From Sinonovacula constricta (lineage: Eukaryota; Mollusca; Bivalvia; Cardiida; Solecurtidae), in NCBI GenBank assembly GCA_007844125.1, contig CM017558.1, positions 44,110,460 to 44,174,459 on the forward strand: 64,000 nucleotides of DNA. The letters run 5' to 3'. The translations under genes were made by a program, and so were the position numbers. Shown piece by piece: positions 50,310 through 62,624 of this stretch (the stretch's first letter is position 1; the number at the start of each line of letters is the position of its first letter). Under the pieces are notes generated by a model. That model was not told the DNA's origin. It saw only the letters and a list, made by a program, of their open reading frames with translations, and did not search any database.

Positions 50310-51469
50310 ATCATTCATCTTGTCTTTGAAATTGATTAATCTTTTCTTTGAGCATTATAAAATCTACTTGTTTCTTTGAATTTTACTATCTTCTGAGATG
50401 AATTAAAAAAACTGGAATTGGGGCCGATTACTGTAATTTTCTAGGCACTTGTCTCGGCGTGGCTAAAATACGATTGGTATTCCAATTACTCAGGGGCACA
50501 TCGACTTTTCTGTTTGTCTATCATTATTATAAAACAACGAATTTTCTATAAAATGGTGTTTCGTATATGCGTCATAACTACAGATACTACATACTAAACA
50601 CAAAGTGATTTAAATATATGGAACTAACCAATTGTTGGTGCGGTTTATGGAATATTGATGACTGCTTTGGCTATTCAAATACATTAAAGAGCCCTTTGAA
50701 CTTGATTTAAACGACCAAAACAAAGCATATCATGAACCAAAATAATCATAAGTTTATTCCATAAATAATATCATAAGGATATGGAAATTATCGTTACAAA
50801 AAAGGAATAGTTAGAAGCTGCAACGTTAATTTATTTTAAGATTAAGCAGCATTATATACAACTCCAAGCATTAAAGATGTGATGTGGTCTTTACCAAAAG
50901 ACTTTTTATTGTTGAAAATATTCTTCATTTGCTGTTGCAACATCTCTAAATGTACATGACTATACCATCGTGAATGTTCTTTTTTTCTTCATAGTACTTT
51001 ATGCAAAAGGATCACACCAGCGAATATCAACCAATAATATATCATTTCCCACTAATCATTCTTTCATTCTATTAGCTTTCACTAATTAGATTTACCTCTC
51101 CATCTTATGACAATTCTACAACCATAACGACCATCTACTGGTTGTATAGACAAAGGTGTACAGTTTCATAATTTCAAACACAACATTTTTATTTAAAGAC
51201 TCCCGAATACTTATATTCAACCCTATTCTACAAATGGCAAAATGTTGCGTTTTTTATAAAGGGAATGCTAGAATAATTTAAATGGACTTGAAACTACTAA
51301 GTAACGCAAGGAAGCGATCTTCCTAGTTTAAGAAAAATAGCTATATTCCAGATCAAAACAATCTCTATTTGCCTACTGTACACACCCGTTGATTACACAC
51401 AGGAAGGTATGACAGGGTGCTATCAGAATTACTATAACTATAAAACATTTTAACTACAATTAGACAAAA

Positions 51470-51640
51470 TAACACGCACAGGTAAATGTGGAAGCGACAA
51501 ACAACTGTCATGAGAGGTTTCTTAAAGAAAAATACCAGCTCTTGCTATGGAACAATTAGTCGAGAAAAGGACCAACTTGGGCGTGGACGTTTTAACCTGG
51601 TGTACTTAGTGCTCAATACTTACACACTCCGAAGGTTCCT
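51470..51640 (-). repeat. CGGTC hairpin-core repeat, strongly diverged
   Basis: TGGAACAATTAGTCGAGAAA, AGGACCAACTTGGGCG and the order of blocks align with the inverted family core. This is the weakest member listed. Confidence 0.35.
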
Positions 51641-53524
51641 TAGAAAGCTCGATGTAAAATGATTTAAAATCCATTTGTGCAGGAATGGCGTGTATATACT
51701 GGTTGACTTTGTGAAAATAAAACTGAAAATTCACAACGGACGCAATTTACCATTTGAACATTGGTATAAATATGTCACACAACTTTGACTGCACAATTTA
51801 CTGTAATTCATGACTATAAATATTACCGAACCATTGCATCATAGAATTTATTCTGGAAATCCATTTCTCTTGTTGAGAGAGAGCCATATTTTTGTAGAAA
51901 CATGATACGAAATACAAATTTTGTTTTAGCTAAACACATGGATATAAATCCATGTACAGAAAAGTTAGAACGATGTTTTAATTAGCCTAATATGGAACCA
52001 AGATGTTTTACAAATGTACCGTTAATAATTATCACAAGTAATACCACCAGCAATTGTCCGTTAGGCAATGCGTAATAATAATCCGTTTTTTTTATTAATA
52101 CGTGGTCACTTTTTAGTCTGAATATATCAATTACCTATTGCAATATACATATGATTTGCTGTTTGATGTTGGTTGTACTTCCTGCTAAATCCTGCATATG
52201 CTTTCCAAAACGGTTATGTAATAAATAGTGCATTTTAATAGTTGTGAAGAATTCAAATTGGTTTATTTCGTATACTTATAGCTGTTATGCTGCTTATCAT
52301 TGTTAATATTCCCACCCAATACACGTGCTTACTGACTAAACAGATATTAAGTAATTTTACTTTACTGACCACTAGCATAACATATAATGAATATATTGCA
52401 ACATGCTAACATAAGATAAATACATGGGCACTCATTAATGTTAGCGTATTATGCATTAATTATATAAAGCATGTCACGATAGCTACCTAGAAATGAACAC
52501 CACGATGCTTTATTAATTTAAGTAGGTATCTGTATTTAATATTTCACTTTAAGAAGCTAGCCACAATCCTTAAATCACAAATCCTGTGTTGACTAATGTC
52601 GCTTATGTTTTGCGTACATATGTTATCACTTTGTGCTGTCTATATCTGTAGGGATCGTATTAGTGCCTTCTTCTTTCAAAATAATTACTGCAGATCGAGA
52701 AGATTAAGAATATATGTTTATGAAATACTTAAGAAATAAACAAGAATATATTACAATCATGTCATTACAATCAAGTCATTCCTTCAAAACACAATGAAAA
52801 GCAATCAAAAATAAAAACCACGCAGAACCAATCCATTTACGAACGAAAACAATTCCACATGACTACTAAAAAGCGCATATATAATCATTGTAGGAGAAAT
52901 ATTTGTCTATTAACTAATAAGATAAATTAGAAAGCCCCACAAAAAGCATCAACGAAAAGAATCAAATACACTTCATATTCTCCCTAGCTTACATTTCCAT
53001 CAAGTTAAAAGCTACTCTCGTCTTACATGTGTTACGCTGTTATCACAATTAGTGGACGGCCGAGATCACAGAACACCGTTATGACGGTGTTTAGACCACA
53101 GTAATAGATCGCCCCTAATAGGACCTAATAACGCGTAAAGGTCTCGCAGAGGTAATCTGTGACGCTGCATCAATGACTGGACAATCTACTGAGCGTATCT
53201 AAAATTACAAAGATAATGTTTAGTACGAGTGATGCATGTTAAAGTCAGCCTACTAAATATCCTTACTGGATTTTATTTGACATTTTTGAACGTATTTTGT
53301 CATGGAAAATGTTTTATAATAAATTGTGAAATGTTTTAACGAAACACACATTATTTCGCTCGTTGTAATTTGGCCCTCAAAAGCAGGAATATTACAGGAG
53401 CTGCCTTTTAGTGCATACATTATATAATAAGGCAATATATTTTTGTTAAACGAATCTGGAATTATTACTGCAATAGCGTAGTTAAAATAGCGCGTCTGAA
53501 CTTACACTCGACATGTCCAGCTTT

Positions 53525-53572
53525 TGTCCAATGTTTGTTTATTGAGTTTATCGTCCTACCAACAGTATTTTG
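53525..53572 (-). mobile_element. SINE family 1 tail fragment
   Basis: The minus strand reads CTGTTGGTAGGACGATAAAC then TCAATAAACA, the 3' tail of the family 1 SINEs, with no body. It lies beside the 5' side of the CGGTC repeat at 53600. Confidence 0.5.
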
Positions 53573-53599
53573 TCCAGTACAGATTTGTTCTGACTTTTA

Positions 53600-53945
53600 C
53601 ATTTGGCATTTTCAATGACGTAACTACTTTTGTCATAACTTATCAAAAAGAACGTCAGCGTTTAGACATTTTTTCCAAATAGATCGGTTTTCTTTTTATT
53701 GCTTGCATTTGAGACACCGATTAAGAAGTGCGTCGTTAGAGCTCTGCAATACAGGTTTAAGCACCCCGGTCGGTCCATATTGCAGAATGACCGTTGCAAG
53801 TCGGTAACTGTCGGGTTTGCTCTTTTTGTTAGAGATCACAGATTTGTTCTTAATTTTACATTTGGCTTGCATGTGAATACCTTTGTCCTGTGTCTTTTCA
53901 AATTTTGGTATATTTTGCAATGCTCATAATACTTTTTCAAATATT
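53600..53945 (+). repeat. CGGTC hairpin-core repeat, near full length
   Basis: Full block order: TTTGTCATAACTTATC, GTCAGCGTTTAGACAT, AGAAGTGCGTCGTTAGAG, GGTCGGTCCATATTGC, GTCGGGTTTGCTCTTTTTGT, and the distal TTGCAATGCTCATAATACT. The right half of the core stem has mutated (GCAGAATGACC). Confidence 0.7.
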
Positions 53946-54689
53946 TTAATTCTGAATCCACTTTGAAATTCTTTTAGTACATAATATGATTCAAGATACA
54001 AACCAGTCTTTTATTATTCACTGTAAAGTTTTACAAATATACAAAGTCTAGGCGATTGGTAAGTAACTTAAGGGATCATTTGGATCATTGCCTTGTTAAC
54101 GTATTGGAATGACGATTACATTTTTCCAAAAATTCTTCTCCCGAAAACCAAATTTCATTTTAAGTAGACAAAAGCAAATTTAATGATGTATGCGGCAGTT
54201 GTTACAAAAATGTATAGGGAAATTTCATTAGATCCAGCAGCCATATCATGTGAGTTATTCTGTGCATATCTAAGTTCTCTTATAGAATAGCGTTGGTCAT
54301 TTTATTTTTGACTTAAAGTTGATTTTACTTTTCTCCATCCGATTCTTCACATTTTGAAATTATTTAGAGTAATATTCAGAAGATTTTCCCTTTGCAAAAC
54401 TCTTAACCTAAGTGTCTGAAATGTTTTATTGTTTGTTATTATTAAGTTATTACATTTTAAATTATTCACTCTTGTTGAAAAGGATTTACCGATAATTTTC
54501 TAATAGCTGGCCAAACATTTTTGATGGATGTTTTACTTGTTACATCTGAATTACATTTTTGCCAAGATGTTCTAAAGGCTCGTTTAAGGATTCGCCTACT
54601 CTTCGCCTTTCATTTTGGAATTATCTAATTTGGCACTAGAATAGGTAAATAAGAAAAGGTCCAATCAACATTTCCACAGATATTTAAAT

Positions 54690-54900
54690 TTTATCTACCT
54701 GTGGACAAAGGCAAACAAGGTAAATGTAAATGTGACAAAAACACAGAGACCAGACATAACACACAAAAAGAAAAACCATCATTTACCGCCGTGGAACGGT
54801 CAATCGGCAAAACGGCCAACTAGGGTGCTTAAACCTGGATTGTGGAGCGCTCCAACCTCGCACTTCCTGAAGGTTTTTCTATTAAACAAACAGTGTAAAT
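54690..54900 (-). repeat. CGGTC hairpin-core repeat, variant tail
   Basis: CGCCGTGGAACGGTCAATCG, GGCCAACTAGGGTGCTTAAA and CCAACCTCGCACTTCCTGA are present, with the variant tail block CAAGGTAAATGTAAATGTGA shared with 22.6 kb. Confidence 0.65.
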
Positions 54901-57361
54901 GACAATATCCCGTCAAAGTGAAACAACTAACAGTAAACACCTACATCGGGAGTTAAAACAGATAAGGTTAAATATTAAATGATTATAAATCAATTTTAAA
55001 TGAGGTTAAATGAAAGGTTTTGAGTTTCGTGTGTAAATCCTCCTTCCGCCTTAATAACAAGGACAACACCATTTATGTGTATATATGTACCATGTTTAAT
55101 TGTGCTGAATAGGTAAAATTGTATTGGAAAAGATAAATTACAAGAAAACAGCACGAGAAAATGGTCCATTAAAATACTTATTACTGAATAAGAAGTAAAA
55201 CAATCAATCTACGAGTAGGTAGGTTGTTGCAATAACGGCCCCAGAAAAGTAAAATTCGTATTGGCCGGTCCCGGAGAATGCCAAATCTACTTTGTTTCAT
55301 TTTAATGGAAGCGGGAATATTTCAGGGAAATCCGAGAGCAGTTTTCTAATGTGTTTTGTCAAATTAGTTTCCTCTCCTGGAAATAATGTATTTGTCTTTT
55401 AAATTGTGAAATATGACCATGCCATCAATATATTCTTGTATCTTGTTTCTGCGCTTTCATATAATTCAGATCTAGCTACAAAACATACGACATAAAGATA
55501 GGAATTGTTAAAACGTTATAATCTTCTACTTTCCAAAAATTAAGTAAAACATTAAATATGTCTGTATGAAAAATGGGACAAATACCAAAATCTTAATTTC
55601 CGATTTGCATAATAGTATATATACTATGATTGTAAATTTATTAACACGCGATTCATTAAGTTATACCTGGTCCATCCCCTGACTCGAACACAATTCTATA
55701 TCGGTATATATATGTAAAAGTTGCAATTTATTTAAAACTGTAATCTATGACAATTCATTGATGAATGTTCTGCGGGCAATACGAGGGCTGAGCTAAATGT
55801 TCGCAGCATTTTTCTCGTATTCTTTTATTTGACGTTTTTAACGACTTTGTTTTCAATATTTAAGTACACAAGTCAACCACAGTGAGTTGATTTAACTTAA
55901 CATACCAATTTCAACGGGGTTAGATTGTCAAGATTGAAGCATATTGTCACAGCCCGGAGAACGCCTGTGTTTCTGATTAACAAAGCTTCAAACTGCCTGT
56001 GTTAACTTCTATTTTAGTGATCAGAAATGTTGTTGTTCTATAATACCTTTACTACGTGCGTTAATTAAAACTTTGCAATATACTAAATAAATCGGAAAAC
56101 CGAATCACCGCCTACCACTTACGGTAGGGCAGCAATAATAATGTATTCTGCACGATTCTTAGACCGCCGCAAACGATTCTACTTGGAATACACTGGAAAT
56201 ACCAATATTAGCAATAAAACATTGTCAGAAGGCCGCAGTGGAAGAAGAGAATGAAAAGGATTGTGATATAAATAATATGAAAATCGACGTCATTGACATA
56301 AATTAAGGCCTTAGTTGGGGAGGATAGCACGTGTTCCGCAAATTTAATTAACACCATACTGGACTAAAAGAGCAACATATTGTCAAGATGTATCCTTGTG
56401 TATTCATATATGTATTTGTATTTCGAATAGGTACTAATTGCCCTTTTTTTAAAACGATCATATTTAAAAACGGGTCGTGGATGTGGCAGTCGGGCTGCAT
56501 TAATACTTCTTGTACTTGAAGTCTCGTTTTTGTCGTGGGTGGTTGCTTAAATATACTTTTAATAATAAGCAGCAATTTAACGCACGGTTGTTTGTTTATA
56601 GAAAAAATATCCACGAACATTATGCTCTATCCTTGTTTAAGAGGACTCATAGAAACTAATTAACTACATATGATTTTAGTACTATCCAGATTATGTTGTC
56701 GTTTGTATGAAGTCCAAAAAACTGTCCGCTTATCGTTTTAGCTAAAGGCAATGTAAATTCTTGATTTTAAAATAATCAATTACAATAATACACTACACCG
56801 AAGAATTCCCGGAATGTAGTCTTCATAACAATAGTTTGGTACCTTTTCTGAAATGGATATAAAGTAACTACAAAACTAACATCATTGATTTTGATCATGT
56901 CAAAGGACAAATCTATAATGCAACAGTGTGATTATGTATTGCCGCATAAGTGTTTCATGCAGCTGTTTAATTTTGAAGCAGTAAAATCATTACGATGAGA
57001 TATTCTGAGAACATGTTTTCATAATGTATACAATAAAACATTTAAACGTGACAAAAAGCTTTCAATGCCACCGCCACATGATTAACTACTAAATACTTTA
57101 CTTAAAATGACTTAAAAATGACTTAAAACTAAATACATGTAAGTTTTAAAAACAACGAATGAAGGACGTTGAAAAACAATCGGAAGCAGTAAGAGAACAC
57201 AACTTAGTGTTTCTATTTGATTATGTTTTCCAAAGTCAAAATCAGTAGAAAAAAGCCAGACCATAAATTTAAAATACACTAGCAAGCTGTGTTTTTGTTT
57301 TATGTAATAAAAATACATTTTCTTACGAAAAAAGGACATTAACTCAAGGCTCATATGAATG

Positions 57362-57430
57362 GTTCAAGGCAATTAGACACATGGATTGTTTCTTATTGGG
57401 TACTTTTGTCAGCGACAACACACAGAATGG
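57362..57430 (-). repeat. Single 67-bp unit corresponding to the 44.2 kb array
   Basis: One copy, read on the minus strand from CCATTCTGTGTG, diverged slightly from the array units. It marks the unexpanded (or contracted) state. Confidence 0.85.
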
Positions 57431-57524
57431 AAAGACTAAAAACACATTTTAAAAACTTCAAATTGTTAAACGTACTCTGCTAGAATGATAACGTGATTTA
57501 CTCTGCCAAAATCAGTTGCTTTTC

Positions 57525-57730
57525 TTTCAACGGCTTATATTTAAGAACCCCTTAGGAAATGCGAGGCTAGAGCTCTGAAAATCGGTCTTAGCACCCCAGT
57601 CGACTGACCCTTTCAAGGCAGTCAACTTTGTGGATTTACTTTATTTTATATATCGTCTCGGTTATATGTAACTTTTATATTGACTGGAATGTGACTATCC
57701 TTGTCTTATGTGATTTCACATTTTAATATA
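57525..57730 (+). repeat. CGGTC hairpin-core repeat with collapsed hairpin
   Basis: AGGAAATGCGAGGCTAGAG, ATCGGTCTTAGCACCC and then CAGTCGACTG (57597-57606). This is the two stem arms joined directly, with the usual 7-9 base loop and stem tips missing, giving a perfect 10-base palindrome. Confidence 0.65.
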
Positions 57731-58639
57731 TGTTGCATTACGGATTTTTTCACATTTACCTACACGATTGACGATACAGATTTCAATAAACATGTACAAC
57801 AATCGTCAAAAACCAACTTAAAAATAGCGAACAAATGTCTACCAGTTTCTTTGTAAAAAAAGATCACATTTCGGTCTTGTCGTTTGTTAAGACATGATTC
57901 TGTCGCAATTTCAAAATAATGTGTCACGTCAACCACCTCGGAGATAATTTACCCCTCGAACAGGAATTAAAAGACGAAAGATAATAGGAATACATAAAAT
58001 GTAAATTTGTCAGTATTCAGCGACATGAAATAATCTAAAAGGAGAGTAGTTGTCTAAGTTACCGTTTTTCTATCAATCTACGATATAGAGTATCTCACAA
58101 GATTAAATACTTGTTGAAGACAACAAACCCTAAATCTGAGTCGTTTACTATCTGTTGCAATAATGCACGTAGCAATGTTGTTTACGAACAAGAGCAAATG
58201 TGGTCGATAGTTATAGTAAATAGCTTGTTGATGTCTTAAAGCTAAAGTGTTTTACCGTTTTTTAATCGGCATAATATTAAATTTTCGAAAAGGAAGGCTG
58301 ACATGTCATGCCGAGAAAATACCTTTTATTCCACGTCCATAATTCATACAAGTACAATTTATGCCACGTTTAATGTCTGGTAAGAATAAAGATCTGGTGG
58401 TTAGGTACAAACTATAGAATTAAGTTTAGTACACGTATATTGGCCGATAAAGAACTAATATGAGTTTGTTGCTATCAACTACAGTTAACAAACTTTTTCC
58501 TAGTTTCTGGGAATTTGGGCATAATTTCTGCATAAACTAAGTCTAAATAAAAAGGATTTTGAACACTACCTTAACAGTATAAATCGCGAAAAAAAATCGC
58601 AGTAATTGTTATTTTTTTCCAATTCTAGACACAAACGTG

Positions 58640-58861
58640 ACTGGGATTTCGGATAAAAGAAGATGTCAAAATGAATTGCCGAGATGGTCCCTTTTGCCGA
58701 CTGACCTTTCCAAGGTTGCAACTGTTGGGTCTGCTCTTTTTGTTGAATGACTCATCAAACATCTGTTTTTACTTTGAAATTTGACTTGCATGTGAATCTC
58801 TTTGTCAAGTGTCTGATCGAATTGTGTTATAGGTTGCATTGCGCATAGGACTTTGTCATGT
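58640..58861 (+). repeat. CGGTC hairpin-core repeat
   Basis: TGGTCCCTTTTGCCGACTGA, CCTTTCCAAGG, GGGTCTGCTCTTTTTGTTGA and the distal TTGCATTGCGCATAGGACTT. It ends where the head-truncated SINE begins at 58862. Confidence 0.7.
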
Positions 58862-59130
58862 TTCCTTCGGTTTCAGGTTCGGGAGGCACAGGCCGCGTCA
58901 TAAAAAAGTCGTTGAAAATGGTAGTGGTTTAGCTCCCTTGCTAACGCTCAAGCAATTATAAGGGTAGTTCAACCACTGATTGGTTTTAGTGGCAGGATCA
59001 TGTGACTGGGTGTGGTATCATGCCAGATGCTCGCTGCATGATATACACAATGAAGGCAGAACTATATCTGCTTCAAGTGGACACCGTCTCTAGTTAGCAG
59101 AAATGATGGGACGATGAACCCCCAAAAACA
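58862..59130 (+). mobile_element. tRNA-derived SINE (family 1), head-truncated
   Basis: Starts at TTCCTTCGGTTTCAGGTTCG, passes a B-box-like segment and GCCGCGTCAT, then the standard body (TGGTAGTGGTTTAGCTCCC, CTTCAAGTGGACACCGTCTC) and tail GATGGGACGATGAACCC. Partner of 42508-42768. Absent from unit 3. Confidence 0.78.
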
Positions 59131-60249
59131 AACATATTGTCCTATTTATAGTATAAGGTCCAAATTAATAGATACCACATTGCACATTGAAGCTTTTAAA
59201 GCAAACTAAACCGTTGTGGTAAGTTACAACGCTACTGCTGAATGCATTTCCATTGATTTCAGCTTAGACCTTACCAATGTAATTTACAATCCCTCCGCCT
59301 CTTTACTTTAACCCAATTCGGTATGCCAGAGATTGATGAGTTGTCTTAACTTAGACAACGGTAATCATTAGAATTTTCGTGCTTAGCGATGCCAAAACGT
59401 TTTTTTTTCTGGCTTTTATCATGTGTACTGTTTTAACAACGCTTATTATCTAGTTTCATTTTTGTCTTTTCTTAAACAGTACTATTGCAAATCTTACTGC
59501 ATAATGCAATCTTATTTACTGCATACTGCATGTGGATTTCACGCCGGTACAGAATGTGCGTCTTCTTGACGATTAGTTTTGTTTCGGATAGATACATTGT
59601 GGGATCTACATGGGGTTTTAAAGAAGCTGGGAGTTACAATAATCACGAAAGTTGAATAAAATAATATTCACAGATTTATATATCAAATATTCTACAAAAC
59701 AGTAACAAGTTCATAACGGTTCATAAGTTTTGCGTCTATTTCTAACGGATTGTGTGGAATCTTAAGAGTGATATTAATTGTTTGTATTATCATTAAAGTA
59801 GGGCCGTTATTAACAATGTGTGTTTGTTAAGTTCTAAAATGTACACAAACTAAAACAGAAGATTACAACGATGACAAAAATATTTTAGCAAACGGTTAAA
59901 CAAGTTAACTGTATAAAGAGCCAGAACCAATTCTGTGTAACTGGCGTAAACAAGGCCCTGAGAGGACTCCACTATACCTTCATTAAAACATATCTGCTAA
60001 GTTACCACCGTCTGTCAAACAATTAAAAGAACCGCGCATGTCAGTTGTCACTTATTAAACTCAACGTGATAAAAAACAAGACAAGTAAAACGGTCTAAAA
60101 CGACGCATCTGTCTATGTTTTAAATAGAAAGATATTGTTTTGGTTGTTTAAGTAAATTGAGCCTTCTTTTGTTGTTTTTTGCATAAAATAACTTGTTACT
60201 GTCGTCATTATGTTCAGTATTTAACGTTTCTTGTTGTGTGCTTTTATGT

Positions 60250-60613
60250 TTTCTTAAGTTTGCAAAAAGAACATATTTTGGGGCCCAGCTAAACAACTAA
60301 TTGTGACTGAATGCATCCTTATTTGCTTTCAATATATGCCTATAAATGGAATAAACAGTGTCTCCGGGAACTTGTTTTTGAAGTGTGCACGCCACTGAAA
60401 GATGGATGGTTGTTTACGCAAACAGCCGTCACTCTCATTCGTATATGTATACGCCATCTACAGCAGAATGTCAGAGATGCTTATCCTTGTGATAGTTTTA
60501 TTGCACTAAGTTTAAATGTGATAGGCAAAGGATCTTTGCTCTATATTTATCAAGTAAGTGGAGGCAGTATGGGGAACGATATTTTATTTGCTGTTTACTA
60601 CGTTTTAAGATAA
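60250..60613 (+). pseudogene. Decayed coding fragment in segment D (possibly C1q-like)
   Basis: The longest surviving version of the fragment also seen at 33.66 and 41.03 kb. It reads FEVCTPLKDGWLFTQTAVTL, then AYPCDSFIALSLNVIGKGSL, and ends FAVYYVLR and stop. The open frame (60311-60613) has no convincing start, and its upstream third is not conserved in unit 3. CTACAG before the central block and CAAGTAAGTGG after it resemble splice sites. The TPLKDGWLFTQT stretch recalls the N-terminal block of C1q domains, and DSFIALSLNV recalls their later strand; this is a tentative call. Comparison with the inverted copy shows only amino-acid-changing differences, so I treat it as non-functional. Confidence 0.3.
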
Positions 60614-61452
60614 TTTGCGAGGACTAGAGTAATTTCGGATATAAAAACCTCCCAGTTAGTATTTTAAGAGGATTTTAGTACTCCTGGAAATTATCCGTAT
60701 TCTCCAAAATTCGCATTTAAATCGAGATCGTAAAAGAGATTTTAGACGTATGCAAATAACACTTTTCTCACACATTCCATACTACAGTTACACACTGTCT
60801 CAAAAAGGCACATGCACATAAATCACAAATCATTCTTGTGTTTACTGGGTCTACACACAGAAGAAAATGGTGAAGATATTGCCATATAGCGGTTGTAGTG
60901 GTGGTAAGCACATTTGAAAATTGAACATTTGTTGACATTTTAACATTCCTTAAGTTTTATCGTAACATTGATAACACATAAAACATAACGTAAATAACAT
61001 AGCAATATTTAAATCTTGTTTGACTGCCATTTAATAGCATTTTAAGATGCACCGTTAGAAATTACAACATATGGTCTGCGTGGAAAGTTTACGATTTACA
61101 TTCACTTTAGAATACTCACCCGAAAGTTAAAGGTCGTTTCTGCCGAGGACCAGTTAATCCCATTTTCACAAGCGAACATTGGAAAAACTACAATTAAAAA
61201 TGTAATAGTAATTGGAGCGGTTGATTTCGAAAGAAGGAGTTCTGATGATGCCTTGCGCTGAGTGAGATCTAGACTTTCAAAATCCACGATCACGAAATCC
61301 GAAAAAAGACAATTTTGCGTATTAATGTAAAAATAAAGCTTAAAGAGTAGTGACATTATTCCGAAAATATGTCATTCGTAATAAAAAACAACAGTTTGGA
61401 ATACATTCGATAAAGACTTTTTATCACGTTACGGTCATAACTCACAATTAAA

Positions 61453-61755
61453 CCAGACCTGGTAGAGCAATCGGTAGAGTGTCGGCTCCAGGTATGGCAG
61501 GTCCCGAGTTCGATCCCGGGCCGCGACATACCAAAGTCGTTAAAATTGTAGTGGTATAGCTCACTTACTAATGCTCAAGCAATTATGAGGGTAGTTCCAT
61601 GACTGGTTGGCCCGGTGTCAGGATACTGTGGTATCATGCCAGGTGTTCACGACATGCTATACACAATGAAGGCAGCGTTATATTAATTGCTTCGAGTGGA
61701 CACTGTCTCCGGATAACTGAAAATCTGTTGGTGAGACGACAAACCCAATAAACAT
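61453..61755 (+). mobile_element. tRNA-derived SINE (family 1), complete
   Basis: Head with A box (CCTGGTAGAGCAATCGGTAG) and B box (GAGTTCGATCCCGGG), spaced as in a tRNA. Then a body containing GTAGTGGTATAGCTCACTT, TTGGCCCGGTGTCAGGAT, GGTATCATGCCAGGTGTTC and GAGTGGACACTGTCTCCG, and a tail GAGACGACAAACCCAATAAA. About 300 bp. Absent at the matching site in unit 3 (about 34.82 kb). Confidence 0.85.
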
Positions 61756-61791
61756 ATAAAACTTACAATTAAATACAATAAAGGCTAAGCA

Positions 61792-62059
61792 CCAGACCTG
61801 GTAGCGCAATCGGCAGAGCGTCGGTAACGGGAGGCCCCGGGTTCGATCCCAGGCACCGACATGCCATAGTCGTCAAAAATGGTAGTGGTCTAGTTCCCTT
61901 GCTAATGCTCAAGCAAATGTAAGAGTAGTTCCACGACTGGTTGGCCCGGTGTCAGGATAATGTGATTGGTTGTGGTATCATGTCAGGTGTTCATCGCATG
62001 CAGTGTAGGCAGCACCTTATCTGCTTCAAGTGGACGCCATCTCCAAGCAAACAAACATT
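61792..62059 (+). mobile_element. tRNA-derived SINE (family 1), second tandem-neighbouring copy
   Basis: Head with A box (CCTGGTAGCGCAATCGGCAG) and B box (GGGTTCGATCCCAGG), full body, and a tail ending CCATCTCCAAGCAAACAAAC. It lies 37 bases after the preceding SINE in the same orientation. The cloverleaf is imperfect, so it is not called as a tRNA gene. Confidence 0.85.
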
Positions 62060-62099
62060 AAAGGCTAAAGCACAATGACTTCGAACGTTTTTGTTACTC

Positions 62100-62450
62100 G
62101 CCTTTTTACTTGACGATCTGTCATTCTGTCAACCTAGGTGTGTTATATTGAACTCACATTTTATAGTCTGGGATCTTGGGAACAAAAATGATTTAATGAT
62201 ACTCAATGTGCACATAGAATAAAAAAAGAAAAGTATAATTTTCCTATATTTTAACGCGCTAATATGCCCCTTAGGGAAGTAAAGACAATTTTTGAAAACA
62301 AATGATAATTTAATAAATTTTTTGCTCATCTTACGATGATTTTCGAATTAAAAGAAATAATTTATTTATCCCCGAGGTTTAAACTGCAAATCGCATGTCA
62401 ACGAATAAAGGCAGACACTATCCCGATTTTTACCTAGTGTGAAGTTAAAT
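62100..62450. other. End of unit 5, no feature recognised
   Basis: AT-rich sequence partly matching 34.89-35.0 kb of unit 3 and leading into the LINE; the exact LINE 5' end cannot be placed. Confidence 0.35.
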
Positions 62451-62624
62451 AAAGACTGCTCCAATTGCCTAACCTATACAAGTAAATAACGGAGAGTGCT
62501 GCGCATGCGTCGAAAATGCGGCAGTAAAAAATTGAGCTCTCCGGAAAAAAACCCATTTAAATACTTTATTTATCGCTCATACAGTGCTTTGGTGTCTTTT
62601 CCTGAAATTACACACTCATCAAAC

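Larger units (their letters stand above)
50310..55656 (+). repeat. Unit 5, part not copied in the inversion
   Basis: 50990-51140 matches 24520-24640 and 35590-35720; 55220-55350 matches units 2 and 3. In between, apart from the CGGTC copies listed separately, the sequence is AT-rich without credible frames. Being present once between A' and D, this is the copy-neutral spacer of the young rearrangement. Confidence 0.6.
55657..62077 (+). repeat. Segment D: source of the inverted copy
   Basis: Partner of 39585-46393 (reverse complement). It continues past 62077 into sequence that matches unit 3 (TTGACGATCTGTCATTCTGTC region with 34.89 kb), whereas the inverted copy stops. D is therefore in its original context, and the copy at 39.6-46.4 kb is the derived one. 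Confidence 0.9.

Noticed and set aside
50068..50379. A 103-codon frame and two antisense frames through a GT tract
   Set aside because: Mostly VCVCVC/THTHTH from the microsatellite; flanks show no coding character.
61453..61530. tRNA gene based on A and B boxes
   Set aside because: Arms do not form a good cloverleaf, and the sequence continues into a SINE body shared by several copies.
36023..62077. Haplotype duplication in the assembly as the explanation of A/A' and D/D-inverted
   Set aside because: An inverted copy precisely bracketed by a direct copy with two clean junctions is hard to get from unmerged haplotypes. It cannot be excluded without reads, so it is kept as the main refutation test.
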